Origin: Falsirhodobacter halotolerans
GTDB lineage: Bacteria > Pseudomonadota > Alphaproteobacteria > Rhodobacterales > Rhodobacteraceae
Direction of reading: 5' to 3'
NCBI RefSeq assembly: GCF_022899245.1
Contig: NZ_JALJAZ010000001.1
Span: forward strand, 1,643,501-1,707,500
DNA: 64,000 bases
Shown here: positions 18,710 to 27,222 of the stretch, piece after piece
Position numbering within the stretch: the stretch's first letter is position 1
Layout of the letters: the number at the start of each line of letters is the position of its first letter
Program-made: the position numbers and the translations under genes
The notes under the pieces: model-generated
What the model saw: only the letters and a program-made list of their open reading frames with translations
Database searches by the model: none
What the model was told of the DNA's origin: nothing

Positions 18710-19795
18710 ATGGCCGAAACCGAGCTTCCCGAACCCGACCGCGTGGAGGGCGCGCCCCATCCCCGCCATACGCCCCGCCTGTTCGGGCATCAGGCAGCCG
18801 AGGCGGCGTTTCTGGACGCCGCACGCTCGGGCCGATTGCATCATGGCTGGCTGATCAGCGGCCCGCGCGGGGTGGGCAAGGCGACGTTCGCCTGGCGGAT
18901 CGCACGCCATCTTCTGGCCGGAACGCCGGACATGGAGGTGCCCGCGGATCACCCCGTGGCGCGGCGCATGGCGGCCCTGTCGGAACCGCGCCTGTTCCTG
19001 CTGCGCCGCGGCGCGAATGCCACCGGCAGCGCCCTGTCCGCCGACATCCGCGTGGACGAGGTGCGCAAGCTGAAATCCTGGCTGACGATGAGCGCGGCGG
19101 ATGGCGGGCACCGTGTGGCCATCATCGACACCGCCGATGACATGGCGAGCGCCAGCGCCAATGCGATTCTGAAACTACTGGAGGAACCGCCCCCCCGCGT
19201 GACGCTGCTTCTGATCAGCCACCAGCCCTCGGGGCTTCTGCCCACCATCCGGTCGCGCTGCCGAGAACTCCGCCTGCCCGCCCTGCGCGCCGAGGCGATG
19301 CGTGATGCGCTGACGCAGGCGGGCGCGGTGGTCGACGACCCGCTTTCCCTGGCCGAACTGGGCGGAGGATCGGTGGGCGAGGCGGTGCGGCTTTTGAACC
19401 TCGACGGGCTGGAGGCGTATCAGACGCTGGTCGATCTGATGGGGACCCTGCCCCGGTTGGACCGCGCACGCGCGCTTGCCTTGGCCGAATCGGCGGCAGG
19501 GCGCGGGGCGGAAGCGCGGTTCGACCTGATCGTCGGCCTGATCGACCGGTTTCTGGCCCGGCTGGCCCGCGCGGGCACCCTTGGCACCACCCCGCCCGAG
19601 GCGGCCCGGCACGAGGCGGACGTGATCGCGCGCCTTGCCCCCACCCCCCGCGCCGCGCTGAAATGGGCCGAGTTGCAGCAGACCCTGGGCGCACGGGCGC
19701 GAAAGGGACGGGCCGTGAACCTTGACCCTGCCGCGCTTCTGATGGATATGATCCTGAAGATCGACGGGATGGCGGCCGAGCTCGCCCAGAGATGA
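18710..19795 (+). CDS. holB: DNA polymerase III delta-prime subunit
   Basis: Delta-prime is the stator of the clamp loader that opens the beta clamp for loading onto DNA. The 361-residue protein has an AAA+ fold with Walker A SGPRGVGKATFA, a Walker B-like segment near IIDTADDMASASANA, and the SRC-type motif RSRCRELRL. I see no CxxC zinc module between the Walker motifs, unlike E. coli HolB. It starts three bases after tmk and is followed by tatD in the same operon. Confidence 0.9.
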   Translation: MAETELPEPDRVEGAPHPRHTPRLFGHQAAEAAFLDAARSGRLHHGWLISGPRGVGKATFAWRIARHLLAGTPDMEVPADHPVARRMAALSEPRLFLLRRGANATGSALSADIRVDEVRKLKSWLTMSAADGGHRVAIIDTADDMASASANAILKLLEEPPPRVTLLLISHQPSGLLPTIRSRCRELRLPALRAEAMRDALTQAGAVVDDPLSLAELGGGSVGEAVRLLNLDGLEAYQTLVDLMGTLPRLDRARALALAESAAGRGAEARFDLIVGLIDRFLARLARAGTLGTTPPEAARHEADVIARLAPTPRAALKWAELQQTLGARARKGRAVNLDPAALLMDMILKIDGMAAELAQR

Positions 19796-19798
19796 GCG

Positions 19799-20590
19799 AT
19801 GACCGAACAGCCACATATCGTTGACAGCCACTGTCACCTCGACTTTTCCGATTTCGATGGGGAACTGCCCGATGTGATCGCCCGCGCCCGTGCGGCGGGG
19901 GTGCGCCGGATGGTGACCATCTGCACCCGCATGGATCACGAACCCCGCGTCCGCGCGATCGCCGAAGCCTATGACGGCGTGTTCTATGCCGCCGGCGTCC
20001 ATCCCATGCGCGCGGGCGAGGAAACTCCGGTCACGGTGGACCAGCTTGTGGCGCTGGCCGCGCATCCCAAATTCGTGGGCATCGGCGAAACGGGGCTGGA
20101 TTACCATTACAGCGTCGACAGCCTGCGCGCGCAACAGGACAGCCTGCGCGTCCACATCGCTGCGGCGCAGCACACCGGCCTGCCCCTGATCATTCACGCC
20201 CGCGCGGCGGATGACGACATGGCCCGCATCCTGACCGAAGAACATCGCGCGGGGGCGTTTTCCTGCGTGATGCACTGCTTCTCCTCCTCGCCCGAACTGG
20301 CGCGGACGGCGCTGGATCTGGGGTTCTATCTGTCGATGTCGGGGATCGCGGCCTTTCCACGGTCGTCAGACCTGCGTGACATCTTCGCGCAGGCCCCGCT
20401 GGACCGGATTCTGGTGGAGACGGACAGCCCCTATCTCGCCCCCCCGCCCCATCGCGGACGGCGAAACGAACCGGCCTTCACCGCGCTGACGGCCAAGGTC
20501 GGCGCGGAGGTGTTCGGCCTGTCCCTGCCCGAATTCGCCGCCGCCACCACGGCCAATTTCGACCGGCTGTTCACGAAAGCCGCCGCATGA
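19799..20590 (+). CDS. TatD-family metal-dependent hydrolase/deoxyribonuclease
   Basis: The 263-residue TIM-barrel protein has the metal ligands of the TatD family: DSHCHLDF at the N-terminus, GIGETGLDYHY in the middle, IIHARAADDD, VMHCFSSS, and ETDSPYLAP near the end. Members act as 3'-5' exonucleases on damaged DNA; the exact substrate is not proven for most. It overlaps the next MBL-fold gene by four bases (ATGA) and is part of the dacC operon. Confidence 0.92.
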   Translation: MTEQPHIVDSHCHLDFSDFDGELPDVIARARAAGVRRMVTICTRMDHEPRVRAIAEAYDGVFYAAGVHPMRAGEETPVTVDQLVALAAHPKFVGIGETGLDYHYSVDSLRAQQDSLRVHIAAAQHTGLPLIIHARAADDDMARILTEEHRAGAFSCVMHCFSSSPELARTALDLGFYLSMSGIAAFPRSSDLRDIFAQAPLDRILVETDSPYLAPPPHRGRRNEPAFTALTAKVGAEVFGLSLPEFAAATTANFDRLFTKAAA

Positions 20591-21393
20591 TGATGCGTCT
20601 GACCATCCTCGGATGCGGTTCGTCCGGGGGGGTCCCGCGTCTGGGGGGCATCTGGGGGGCGTGCGATCCGGCGAACCCGAAGAACCGCCGCCGCCGCTGC
20701 TCGCTTCTGGTGGAACGGACCGGGGCGGAGGGGACGACGCGGGTGTTGATCGACACCGCCCCCGACATGCGCGACCAGCTTCTGGACGCGGGCGTGGGCG
20801 CGCTGGATGCGGTCGTCTATACCCATCCCCATGCCGACCATGTGCACGGGTTGGACGACCTGCGGCAGATCGTGTTCAACACCGGCACCCGCCTGCCCGT
20901 CTGGGCCGACGCCGCCACGGAGGAGGCCCTGCTGGCCCGCTTCGGCTATGCCTTCACGCAACCCCCCGGATCGTCCTATCCCCCGATCTGCGCCATGAAC
21001 CGCATCGACGGGCCGTTCACGGTCACCGGCGCGGGCGGTGCCATTCCGTTCCGCCCGTTCCACGCCCGCCACGGCAACATCGACGCCTTGGGCTTTCGCA
21101 TCGGGCGGGCGGCCTATCTGCCCGACGCGGTGGCGTTGCCCGATGCGGCTTGGGACGAGCTGCGCGATCTGGACCTTTTCATCGTGGACGCCCTGCGCCG
21201 CGCGCCCCATCCCACCCATGCCCATCTGGCGCTCGCGCTGGACTGGATCGCCCGCGCACGGCCCCGCCGCGCCGTGCTGACCAACATGCATGTCGATCTG
21301 GATTACGCGACCCTCTCGACCGAACTTCCCCCGGGGGTCGAACCGGCCTTCGACGGCATGACATTGGACCTCCCGCATGAGCGCGCTTCTTGA
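20587..21393 (+). CDS. MBL-fold metallohydrolase, PhnP-like
   Basis: The 268-residue protein carries the metallo-beta-lactamase motif THPHADHVHG, and upstream the GCGSSGGVPRLGG start seen in PhnP-type phosphodiesterases. A further histidine motif HARHGN is near residue 160. PhnP cleaves cyclic ribose phosphates, but genes in this operon position are usually only called MBL-fold hydrolases, so the substrate is unknown. Three consecutive ATG codons occur at the start. The 3' end overlaps the AEC transporter start by 17 bases. Confidence 0.85.
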   Translation: MMMRLTILGCGSSGGVPRLGGIWGACDPANPKNRRRRCSLLVERTGAEGTTRVLIDTAPDMRDQLLDAGVGALDAVVYTHPHADHVHGLDDLRQIVFNTGTRLPVWADAATEEALLARFGYAFTQPPGSSYPPICAMNRIDGPFTVTGAGGAIPFRPFHARHGNIDALGFRIGRAAYLPDAVALPDAAWDELRDLDLFIVDALRRAPHPTHAHLALALDWIARARPRRAVLTNMHVDLDYATLSTELPPGVEPAFDGMTLDLPHERAS

Positions 21394-22312
21394 CATCATC
21401 CTGCCCGTCTTCCTGATCATCGGCTTCGGCTATGCGGCGCGCAAGACGAACCTGATCCTCGACTCGGGGGTGGACGGGATGATGCGATTCGCGCAGAACT
21501 TCGCCATCCCGTGCCTTCTGTTTCGCAACATGGCCACGCTGGACATCGCGGCGAACTTCGAGCCGGGGATCTTCGCCGCCTTCTATTCCGGGGCGTTCTT
21601 CTGCTTTATCGCCAGCGGCCTTCTGGCCTTTTACGCGTTCAAGCGCGCGCCCGAGGATTCGGTGGCCATCGGGTTCTGCTGCCTGTTCTCGAACTCGCTG
21701 CTTCTGGGTCTGCCGATCATGGAGCGCGCCTATGGCAGTGCGGCGCTGGCCGGGAACTTCACCATCATCGCGCTGCATTCCCCCATCCTCTATACCGCCG
21801 GCATCGCGGCGATGGAGGTGGTGCGCGCGCGTGGCACCGGCCTGTCCCCCACGGCACTGACGACCAAGATCGCCAAGCAGATTGTCCGCCAGCCGCTGGT
21901 CATCGGGATCTTGCTGGGTCTGGCATGGAACCTGTCCGGCCTGCCCCTGTTCGCCGTGGCGGACGGCGCATTGCAACTCATGGCGCGCGCGGCCCTTCCG
22001 GTGGCGTTGTTCGGGCTGGGGGGCATTTTGTGCCAATACAGGTTCGGGGGCGACATGCGGGTGATCGGCATGATCTGCGCCCTGTCGCTGATCGTGCATC
22101 CGCTGATCACCTTCACCTTGGGCAAGGCGGTCGGGCTGAACGTGGACCAGCTTCGTTCGGCCGTCGTGACGGCGTCGATGGCACCGGGGGTGAACGCCTA
22201 TCTGTTCGCCAACGCCTATGGCGTCGCGAAACGGGTCAGCGCGTCGAGCGTGCTTCTGGCGACCGCGCTGTCCATCCTGTCGATCGTGGTCTGGCTGCAC
22301 ATCCTGCCCTAG
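21377..22312 (+). CDS. AEC-family (auxin efflux carrier type) transporter
   Basis: The 311-residue inner-membrane protein consists of about ten hydrophobic segments, starting LLDIILPVFLIIGFGYAA and ending VLLATALSILSIVVWLHIL, with two five-helix halves. This is the layout of the AEC family, whose bacterial members carry malate, malonate or other organic anions; the substrate cannot be read from the sequence. It starts inside the MBL-fold gene, so translational coupling is likely. It ends four bases inside the convergent histidine kinase gene. Confidence 0.87.
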   Translation: MSALLDIILPVFLIIGFGYAARKTNLILDSGVDGMMRFAQNFAIPCLLFRNMATLDIAANFEPGIFAAFYSGAFFCFIASGLLAFYAFKRAPEDSVAIGFCCLFSNSLLLGLPIMERAYGSAALAGNFTIIALHSPILYTAGIAAMEVVRARGTGLSPTALTTKIAKQIVRQPLVIGILLGLAWNLSGLPLFAVADGALQLMARAALPVALFGLGGILCQYRFGGDMRVIGMICALSLIVHPLITFTLGKAVGLNVDQLRSAVVTASMAPGVNAYLFANAYGVAKRVSASSVLLATALSILSIVVWLHILP

Positions 22313-23601
22313 CGGGCCAGAACGATCTCGGCCCGCAAGCCGCCCATGTCCGCGCTGCTGCCCAAACGAAGATGGCCGCCGTGGCTGCGGGCGATGTCGG
22401 CGGCGATGGACAGGCCAAGGCCCACACCGCCGCCCAGGTTGGGATCCCGCTCGGCCCCCAGCCGGGTGAAAGGGGTCATCGCCTCGTCCCGCTGTTCGGG
22501 GGGGATGCCGGGGCCGTCATCCTCGACCACGATGCGCAACGTGCGCTCGCCCCGCAGCAGGCTGACCCGCGCGGTGGTCCCGTACCGTATCGCGTTCATG
22601 ACCAGGTTCTCGGTCGCGCGGCTGACGGCCTGGGGGCGCAGGGGCACCTCGGCGTCATCGGCGATGTCCCCCTCCTGAACCGATTGCCCCATGCGGCGGG
22701 CATTCGCCACGATCTGGCGCAGAAGCGTGGACAGGTCGGTGGTGACCACCTCCTCGGTCGCGTCCCCGCGGCTGAAGGCCAGAAACTCGTCCACCAGCCG
22801 TTCCATGTCCTGCACGTCGCGCAGAAGGTCGCGCACCTCGTCCTCGTCCATCATCGCCAGCTCCAGCTTCATCCGCGTCAGCGGGCTGCGCAGGTCATGG
22901 CTGATACCCGACAGCATCAGGGTGCGCTGTTCGATGAAGCGTTCGATCCGCGCCCGCATGTCGAGGAACGCGTTGCCCGCCGCCCGCACCTCCAGCGCGC
23001 CCCGCGGGCGATAGGGGATGGACCGCCCCTTGCCGAACGCCTCCGCCGCCTGGGCCAGCCGCGCAATGGGGCGCAATTGGTTCGACAGGAACAGAAAGGC
23101 GATCACGGTCATCAGGATGGAGGTCACGATCATCAGCACCAAAAGCTGGTGCGGGTTCGAGGCGGACATGCGGCGGCGGCTCACCTCCACGTTGATCGGT
23201 CCGCGATCGGTCTGCAACAGCAGAAGAACCATCGAATTGTCCCGCTGAAGGTCCACCGCCGTCACCGGCAGGCCGTCGCGCAGGGTGGCGATGATCGCCC
23301 GCCCGGACACGTCGAAGAAGTCGCGACGATCCGCGCCTCCGGTCCAGTAGGCAGGGTCGGTCACGGTGAAATGCAGCTCATCCGCCACGCGCGCGGCCAA
23401 GGCCGGGTCGGCGTTGAACGCGTCGAGGAACAGCGACAATTCCAGCTCCACCCCGCGCGACATCTGCTGGGTCACCCCCTCGTAATGGCGCTGGATGAAC
23501 TGCAACGCAAAGACGAGCTGGATCGTCAGGATAGGCAGGATCAGGATCAGCGCGGCCCGACCGTAAAGGCTGCGCGGAAGGGGGATGCGAAATCTGGACA
23601 T
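22309..23601 (-). CDS. Sensor histidine kinase (EnvZ-like), no adjacent regulator
   Basis: The 430-residue protein has a membrane segment near the N-terminus (ALILILPILTIQLVFAL), a periplasmic region, a second segment around LLVLMIVTSILMTVIAFLF, and a HAMP domain. It then has a HisKA domain with the phospho-accepting His in SGISHDLRSPLTRMKLE and an HATPase domain with NLVMNAIRYG and EDDGPGIPPE. The general order is that of EnvZ-like kinases. No response regulator gene lies beside it in this window, and the next gene on the right is divergent. Confidence 0.88.
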   Translation of the reverse strand: MSRFRIPLPRSLYGRAALILILPILTIQLVFALQFIQRHYEGVTQQMSRGVELELSLFLDAFNADPALAARVADELHFTVTDPAYWTGGADRRDFFDVSGRAIIATLRDGLPVTAVDLQRDNSMVLLLLQTDRGPINVEVSRRRMSASNPHQLLVLMIVTSILMTVIAFLFLSNQLRPIARLAQAAEAFGKGRSIPYRPRGALEVRAAGNAFLDMRARIERFIEQRTLMLSGISHDLRSPLTRMKLELAMMDEDEVRDLLRDVQDMERLVDEFLAFSRGDATEEVVTTDLSTLLRQIVANARRMGQSVQEGDIADDAEVPLRPQAVSRATENLVMNAIRYGTTARVSLLRGERTLRIVVEDDGPGIPPEQRDEAMTPFTRLGAERDPNLGGGVGLGLSIAADIARSHGGHLRLGSSADMGGLRAEIVLAR

Positions 23602-23653
23602 GGGCGAAGCTTACAGCCTTGGCCTGCCTGCGCAAACCGCTATCATCGCGCGA

Positions 23654-24475
23654 ATGGACATATCCCTTCCCTATGGCCAGGTCACGTGGCCCGAGCCCGG
23701 CATCCGCTGCATCCTGGCGCCCAACCCAACCCCGATGACGGGGCGCGGCACCAACACCTATATCCTTGGCACGGGAAAGGTTGCGATTCTGGACCCCGGC
23801 CCGGACGATCCGCGCCATCTGGCCGCACTGACCGACGCGCTGCGGGACGAGGAGGTGAGCCACATCCTCCTGACCCACGATCACGCCGACCATCTGGCGT
23901 TGGCCCATCGCCTGTCGGACACCGTGCGCGCGCCGATTTGCGGCCTTCGAACCCCGCAGAGCACCTACGAGCCCGATCTTCATCTGGCCGATGGCGATAT
24001 TCTTGGCGATGCGACCTGGCGCGTGCAGGCCATTCACACGCCCGGCCACACCGACGACCACCTTTGTTTCGGCATGGGCGACATCTGCCTCACGGGCGAT
24101 CACGTCATGGGTTGGGCCACCAGCGCCATCATCGCCCCGCGCGGGCGGGTGGACGCCTATGTGGCCTCGCTGAAGCGGCTTGCCCTGACGCCGTGGCGGC
24201 GCTTCCTCTCGGCCCATGGCGATCCCATCAACCAACCGGCCCACCGCCTTGACGTTCTGATCCGTCACCGCCTGGCGCGCGAGCGCGCGATACTGGACGT
24301 GCTGACCACCGGCCCCAAGACGCAGGCCGACATCGTCGCCGCCCTCTACACCGGTTTGCCGGAGGGCCTGATGCGCGCCGCCACCCGCAACGTCGAAGCG
24401 CATCTTCTGGACCTTCTGCGCACCCGGAAGGCCGCGTTCGACGATACGGGCCATTACCGCACCCATGCCGAATGA
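23654..24475 (+). CDS. MBL-fold metallohydrolase (LACTB2/glyoxalase II-like)
   Basis: The 273-residue protein has the metal-binding motif LTHDHADHLAL, a second histidine in HTPGHTDDHLCF and the aspartate in LTGDHVMGW. A C-terminal winged-helix-like part (about residues 215-270) ends the protein. This layout matches LACTB2-type hydrolases, which include RNA endonucleases and thioesterases; the substrate is unknown. The ATG at 23654 starts the conserved sequence; the frame extends 23 codons upstream. Confidence 0.82.
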   Translation: MDISLPYGQVTWPEPGIRCILAPNPTPMTGRGTNTYILGTGKVAILDPGPDDPRHLAALTDALRDEEVSHILLTHDHADHLALAHRLSDTVRAPICGLRTPQSTYEPDLHLADGDILGDATWRVQAIHTPGHTDDHLCFGMGDICLTGDHVMGWATSAIIAPRGRVDAYVASLKRLALTPWRRFLSAHGDPINQPAHRLDVLIRHRLARERAILDVLTTGPKTQADIVAALYTGLPEGLMRAATRNVEAHLLDLLRTRKAAFDDTGHYRTHAE

Positions 24476-24587
24476 CGTGTCTTATCCATACCTTACCGAC
24501 GCCCGGTTCTTTTTTTCGATCCAGCCGGAAAAATCGCAAAAACGCTCTGGACAGCCCCGGAGCGAGCCAGTAATACACCCCTCGTGT

Positions 24588-24662
24588 TCCGGCGTAGCTC
24601 AGCGGTAGAGCAGTTGACTGTTAATCAATTGGTCGTAGGTTCGATCCCTACCGCCGGAGCCA
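24588..24662 (+). tRNA. tRNA-Asn (anticodon GTT)
   Basis: A 75-nt cloverleaf with encoded CCA is present. The acceptor stem TCCGGCG pairs with CGCCGGA, the D arm contains TAGCTCAGCGGTAGAGC, the anticodon loop is CTGTTAA with anticodon GTT, and the T arm is GTAGGTTCGATCCCTAC. Its 3' end faces the integrase of the genomic island, so it is the likely attachment site. I found no second copy of the tRNA 3' end elsewhere in the window. Confidence 0.97.
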
Positions 24663-24784
24663 AAACTTCCGCAAGTCGTTGAAGTTGCTACGATTTTCCT
24701 GATCTCGCTTCGGCGTGTCACATTCAGGTGTCACACTGCCCTGCATGATCCGAGGGCCGCCCGCGCATCATGCGAGGATCGGCC

Positions 24785-26743
24785 ATGGGCCATACCCTTC
24801 ATCTCTTTCGGCGGGGCGACACCTATCAATGGCGCCGTCGCCTGTCGTCTCCGTCCACAGGTTCGTGGGTCCTGCAGGTGTCCTTGAGGACGACGGACCC
24901 GGCTCGGGCGCGTATACTCGCACGCAGATTGACTGCCGAGAGCGACCGCATGCTGGACCAGATCCACGACGAAATCCTGACCCCTGCCGAGGCCAGCGCC
25001 TGGCTCCGCCATGTCGTGACCGAGGAGATGGCACGCGCCCGCAAGAATCGGGACATCATCTTTGCCGACGGCGGGGCGGACGCACGTGCCGACTGGGCGA
25101 TGGCGACGGCGTGGCGGATGCTGGCCCGGCGGAGCGTGAACGCCGAGTTGGAGGACGAGGACATCGAGGAACTCCAACGGCAAGGTCGCTCGGCAGCGGA
25201 TGTCCACCAGCTCGACGTCACGCTCGACATGCTCGGGCAGGAAGTCCGGAGCGAGCCGCGTATCCGGAAGATGGCACGGGCATTCCGCGACCTGACAGGG
25301 CGCGGCGATGCGCACATCCCGGTCCCGATGCTCCTCCAACTCCGGAAGCTTTTCGTCGAAGGTCGGGCGGCTGCATGGGAGAAGATGCCCGAGGATCAGG
25401 GCATGAGCATCGCGTCGGAACTGGCTGCCAGCCTTGCCGAGGATATCGTCAGGAGTGAGCGGGATACTTTCTTGGATGCGGTGAAACCATGGGATGGAGT
25501 CATGCGCGCGGCGGAGCCTGTGGTGCCGGCTCCGATCGTTCCGGATGATGGCATGGAATTGGTATCCGCGCCATGTGTCACACCGGTTCCCGAAAGCGCC
25601 GCGTCTGCGACAGATCATCGTCACGCGCTTCCCCCCACTGTGCTTGACCTGTCGGAGCCCGGGTTCGACCCGGAAATCTCGAGTGTGATCGACAGGCTTG
25701 TCGCGCAGAAGGCACGTGCGAACGTTTCCTCGGTGACCTTGCAACAATACCGGACGTTCGGGGCACTGTTCATGCGGGTCACGGGAGTTGCAGATGTTCG
25801 AGGCATCCGGAAACATCACGTGGCACGGTTCCGAGACGTGCTGCAACGCATGCCGAAAAGTTGGGGTAAGAGCCCGGGCGACGCGAATGCAACAGTAGAA
25901 GACATGCTCGCCAAGGCTCGCACCCTGCCGAAGGATCGCGTTGGCCTCGCCCCTAGCACGATCAACCGCCACCTCGAAAACCTCAAGCACTTGCTCGAAC
26001 ATGCTTCGGATGAGGGCATCCACATCGACGAAAAAGTTAAGCCGGCCCGACTGCGGCTGGCAGAAGAAAAGCGAGAGCGGGACAAGCGGTCATCTTTCCG
26101 CCGCGCCGAACTGGAGGCACTCTTCCAGCACACAATCTGGCAAGGTTGCAAATCGCACGCTCGCCGGAATCATTTCGGGACCGAGATCATTACGGACGGC
26201 CTTTACTGGGTCCCGATCCTCGCGGCGTATACTGGCGCACGACGGGAGGAGTTGGCGGCCCTCACCGTTCGGGATGTCCAGGTCGAGGACGGCGTTCACT
26301 TCTTGAACCTCGCCGAAAACGACAACCGAGGCTTGAAAAACTTTTCTTCAGTGCGCCGTGTGCCGCTTCACGATCGGGTGCTCGCATTGGGCTTCATGGA
26401 CCATGTCCAGAAGGCGCGCCGGCGGGGAAAGGACGTTTTCCCGGAACTCCGGCCCATGAAACATTCGAAGGACGATCGGTCGAAGAAGTTCGGAGACCGG
26501 ATGTATTACGCGTTCGGGAAGGCGCTGGAGCATATTTTTGAGGGTAATCCCCGGAAGCTGTGCCTGCACTCCATGAGGCACTACGTCCGTGACCAGTTGG
26601 CCCTCGACACGACCATCGCCGAGAAAGTTCGCTACGACCTCATCGGCCATGAGATGTCGGATGTCGACAGCCGGACCTATGGCGAAGCCAGTCCTCTACA
26701 AGCGCTTCATCAGGCGATCAACAAGCTTCCGGTGGTGATCTGA
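24785..26743 (+). CDS. Tyrosine-type site-specific integrase of a genomic island
   Basis: The 652-residue recombinase starts with a DUF6538-like N-terminal domain (HTLHLFRRGDTYQWRRRL), has a core-binding region around residues 295-400, and a C-terminal catalytic domain. Catalytic residues are the Arg in GARREEL, the HxxR in LHSMRHYVRDQ and the probable nucleophile Tyr in SRTYGEA, 20 residues from the end. It lies 122 bases downstream of the tRNA-Asn and reads away from it, the usual place for an integrase that uses the tRNA 3' end. The ATG at 24785 is preferred over one at 24770 because it begins the conserved domain. Confidence 0.9.
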   Translation: MGHTLHLFRRGDTYQWRRRLSSPSTGSWVLQVSLRTTDPARARILARRLTAESDRMLDQIHDEILTPAEASAWLRHVVTEEMARARKNRDIIFADGGADARADWAMATAWRMLARRSVNAELEDEDIEELQRQGRSAADVHQLDVTLDMLGQEVRSEPRIRKMARAFRDLTGRGDAHIPVPMLLQLRKLFVEGRAAAWEKMPEDQGMSIASELAASLAEDIVRSERDTFLDAVKPWDGVMRAAEPVVPAPIVPDDGMELVSAPCVTPVPESAASATDHRHALPPTVLDLSEPGFDPEISSVIDRLVAQKARANVSSVTLQQYRTFGALFMRVTGVADVRGIRKHHVARFRDVLQRMPKSWGKSPGDANATVEDMLAKARTLPKDRVGLAPSTINRHLENLKHLLEHASDEGIHIDEKVKPARLRLAEEKRERDKRSSFRRAELEALFQHTIWQGCKSHARRNHFGTEIITDGLYWVPILAAYTGARREELAALTVRDVQVEDGVHFLNLAENDNRGLKNFSSVRRVPLHDRVLALGFMDHVQKARRRGKDVFPELRPMKHSKDDRSKKFGDRMYYAFGKALEHIFEGNPRKLCLHSMRHYVRDQLALDTTIAEKVRYDLIGHEMSDVDSRTYGEASPLQALHQAINKLPVVI

Positions 26744-26787
26744 GACCGACATCACGCGTTTTATCCTGATCGCTAAACGACACCCTG

Positions 26788-26818
26788 CCCTGAGATTTCG
26801 ATTTTCACGATCTCGGGG
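26788..26818. repeat. Inverted repeat before the mobilization genes, possible oriT
   Basis: CCCTGAGAT (26788-26796) and ATCTCGGGG (26810-26818) form an imperfect 9-bp inverted repeat around a 13-bp AT-richer centre, in the non-coding gap between the integrase and the MobC-like gene. Origins of transfer often lie just upstream of mobC and carry such repeats next to the nick site. A weak terminator of the integrase gene is an alternative; no T run follows. Confidence 0.3.
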
Positions 26819-26904
26819 CATCCTGGACATCAAGGCTCCTGCGCCCCGGGTGTATTCGTTCCGGACGAGGAGAATTCAGGATTTTATCCGATCAGGGATG
26901 CGAC

Positions 26905-27222
26905 ATGGCAAGACGGAAGGCGACAGACGAACGGCCCCGGCGGCGCGAGATCTACGCGACGGATTCCGAGTGGGGCCGGATCACGATCCTGGCGCGCGAC
27001 CACGGTCTGAGCATCTCACGCTATCTGGTCGAACGCCCGGACCCCGAGGTCCTTCCTTCCATTCCCCGCACGCCTCAGCTTGCCCTGGCCGTTGCCCGCA
27101 TGCATGCCGAGATCGAGGACCTGGCGGCCATGGTGAATGATCTGCCCGGGGCGTTGCGGCTGCTTCCCAGGCTTGTGGCCGTGGAGCGGGTCCTGATCTC
27201 TCTGGCCCAGGACATGTCATGA
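26905..27222 (+). CDS. MobC-like relaxosome accessory protein
   Basis: The 105-residue basic protein resembles plasmid mobilization MobC proteins: TDSEWGRITILARDHGLSISRYLVER is the typical DNA-binding segment (ribbon-helix-helix type), followed by a helical region ending in a leucine-rich tail. Such proteins bind oriT and help the relaxase nick DNA. The start codon of the relaxase overlaps its stop by four bases (ATGA). The pairing supports that the island can be mobilized. Confidence 0.75.
   Translation: MARRKATDERPRRREIYATDSEWGRITILARDHGLSISRYLVERPDPEVLPSIPRTPQLALAVARMHAEIEDLAAMVNDLPGALRLLPRLVAVERVLISLAQDMS

Noticed and set aside
21511-24252. A 2.7-kb open frame on the plus strand, across the AEC, histidine kinase and MBL genes
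   Set aside because: It is a GC-driven shadow frame. Its sequence is rich in Arg, Gly, His and Pro, and it overlaps three genes with clear domains.
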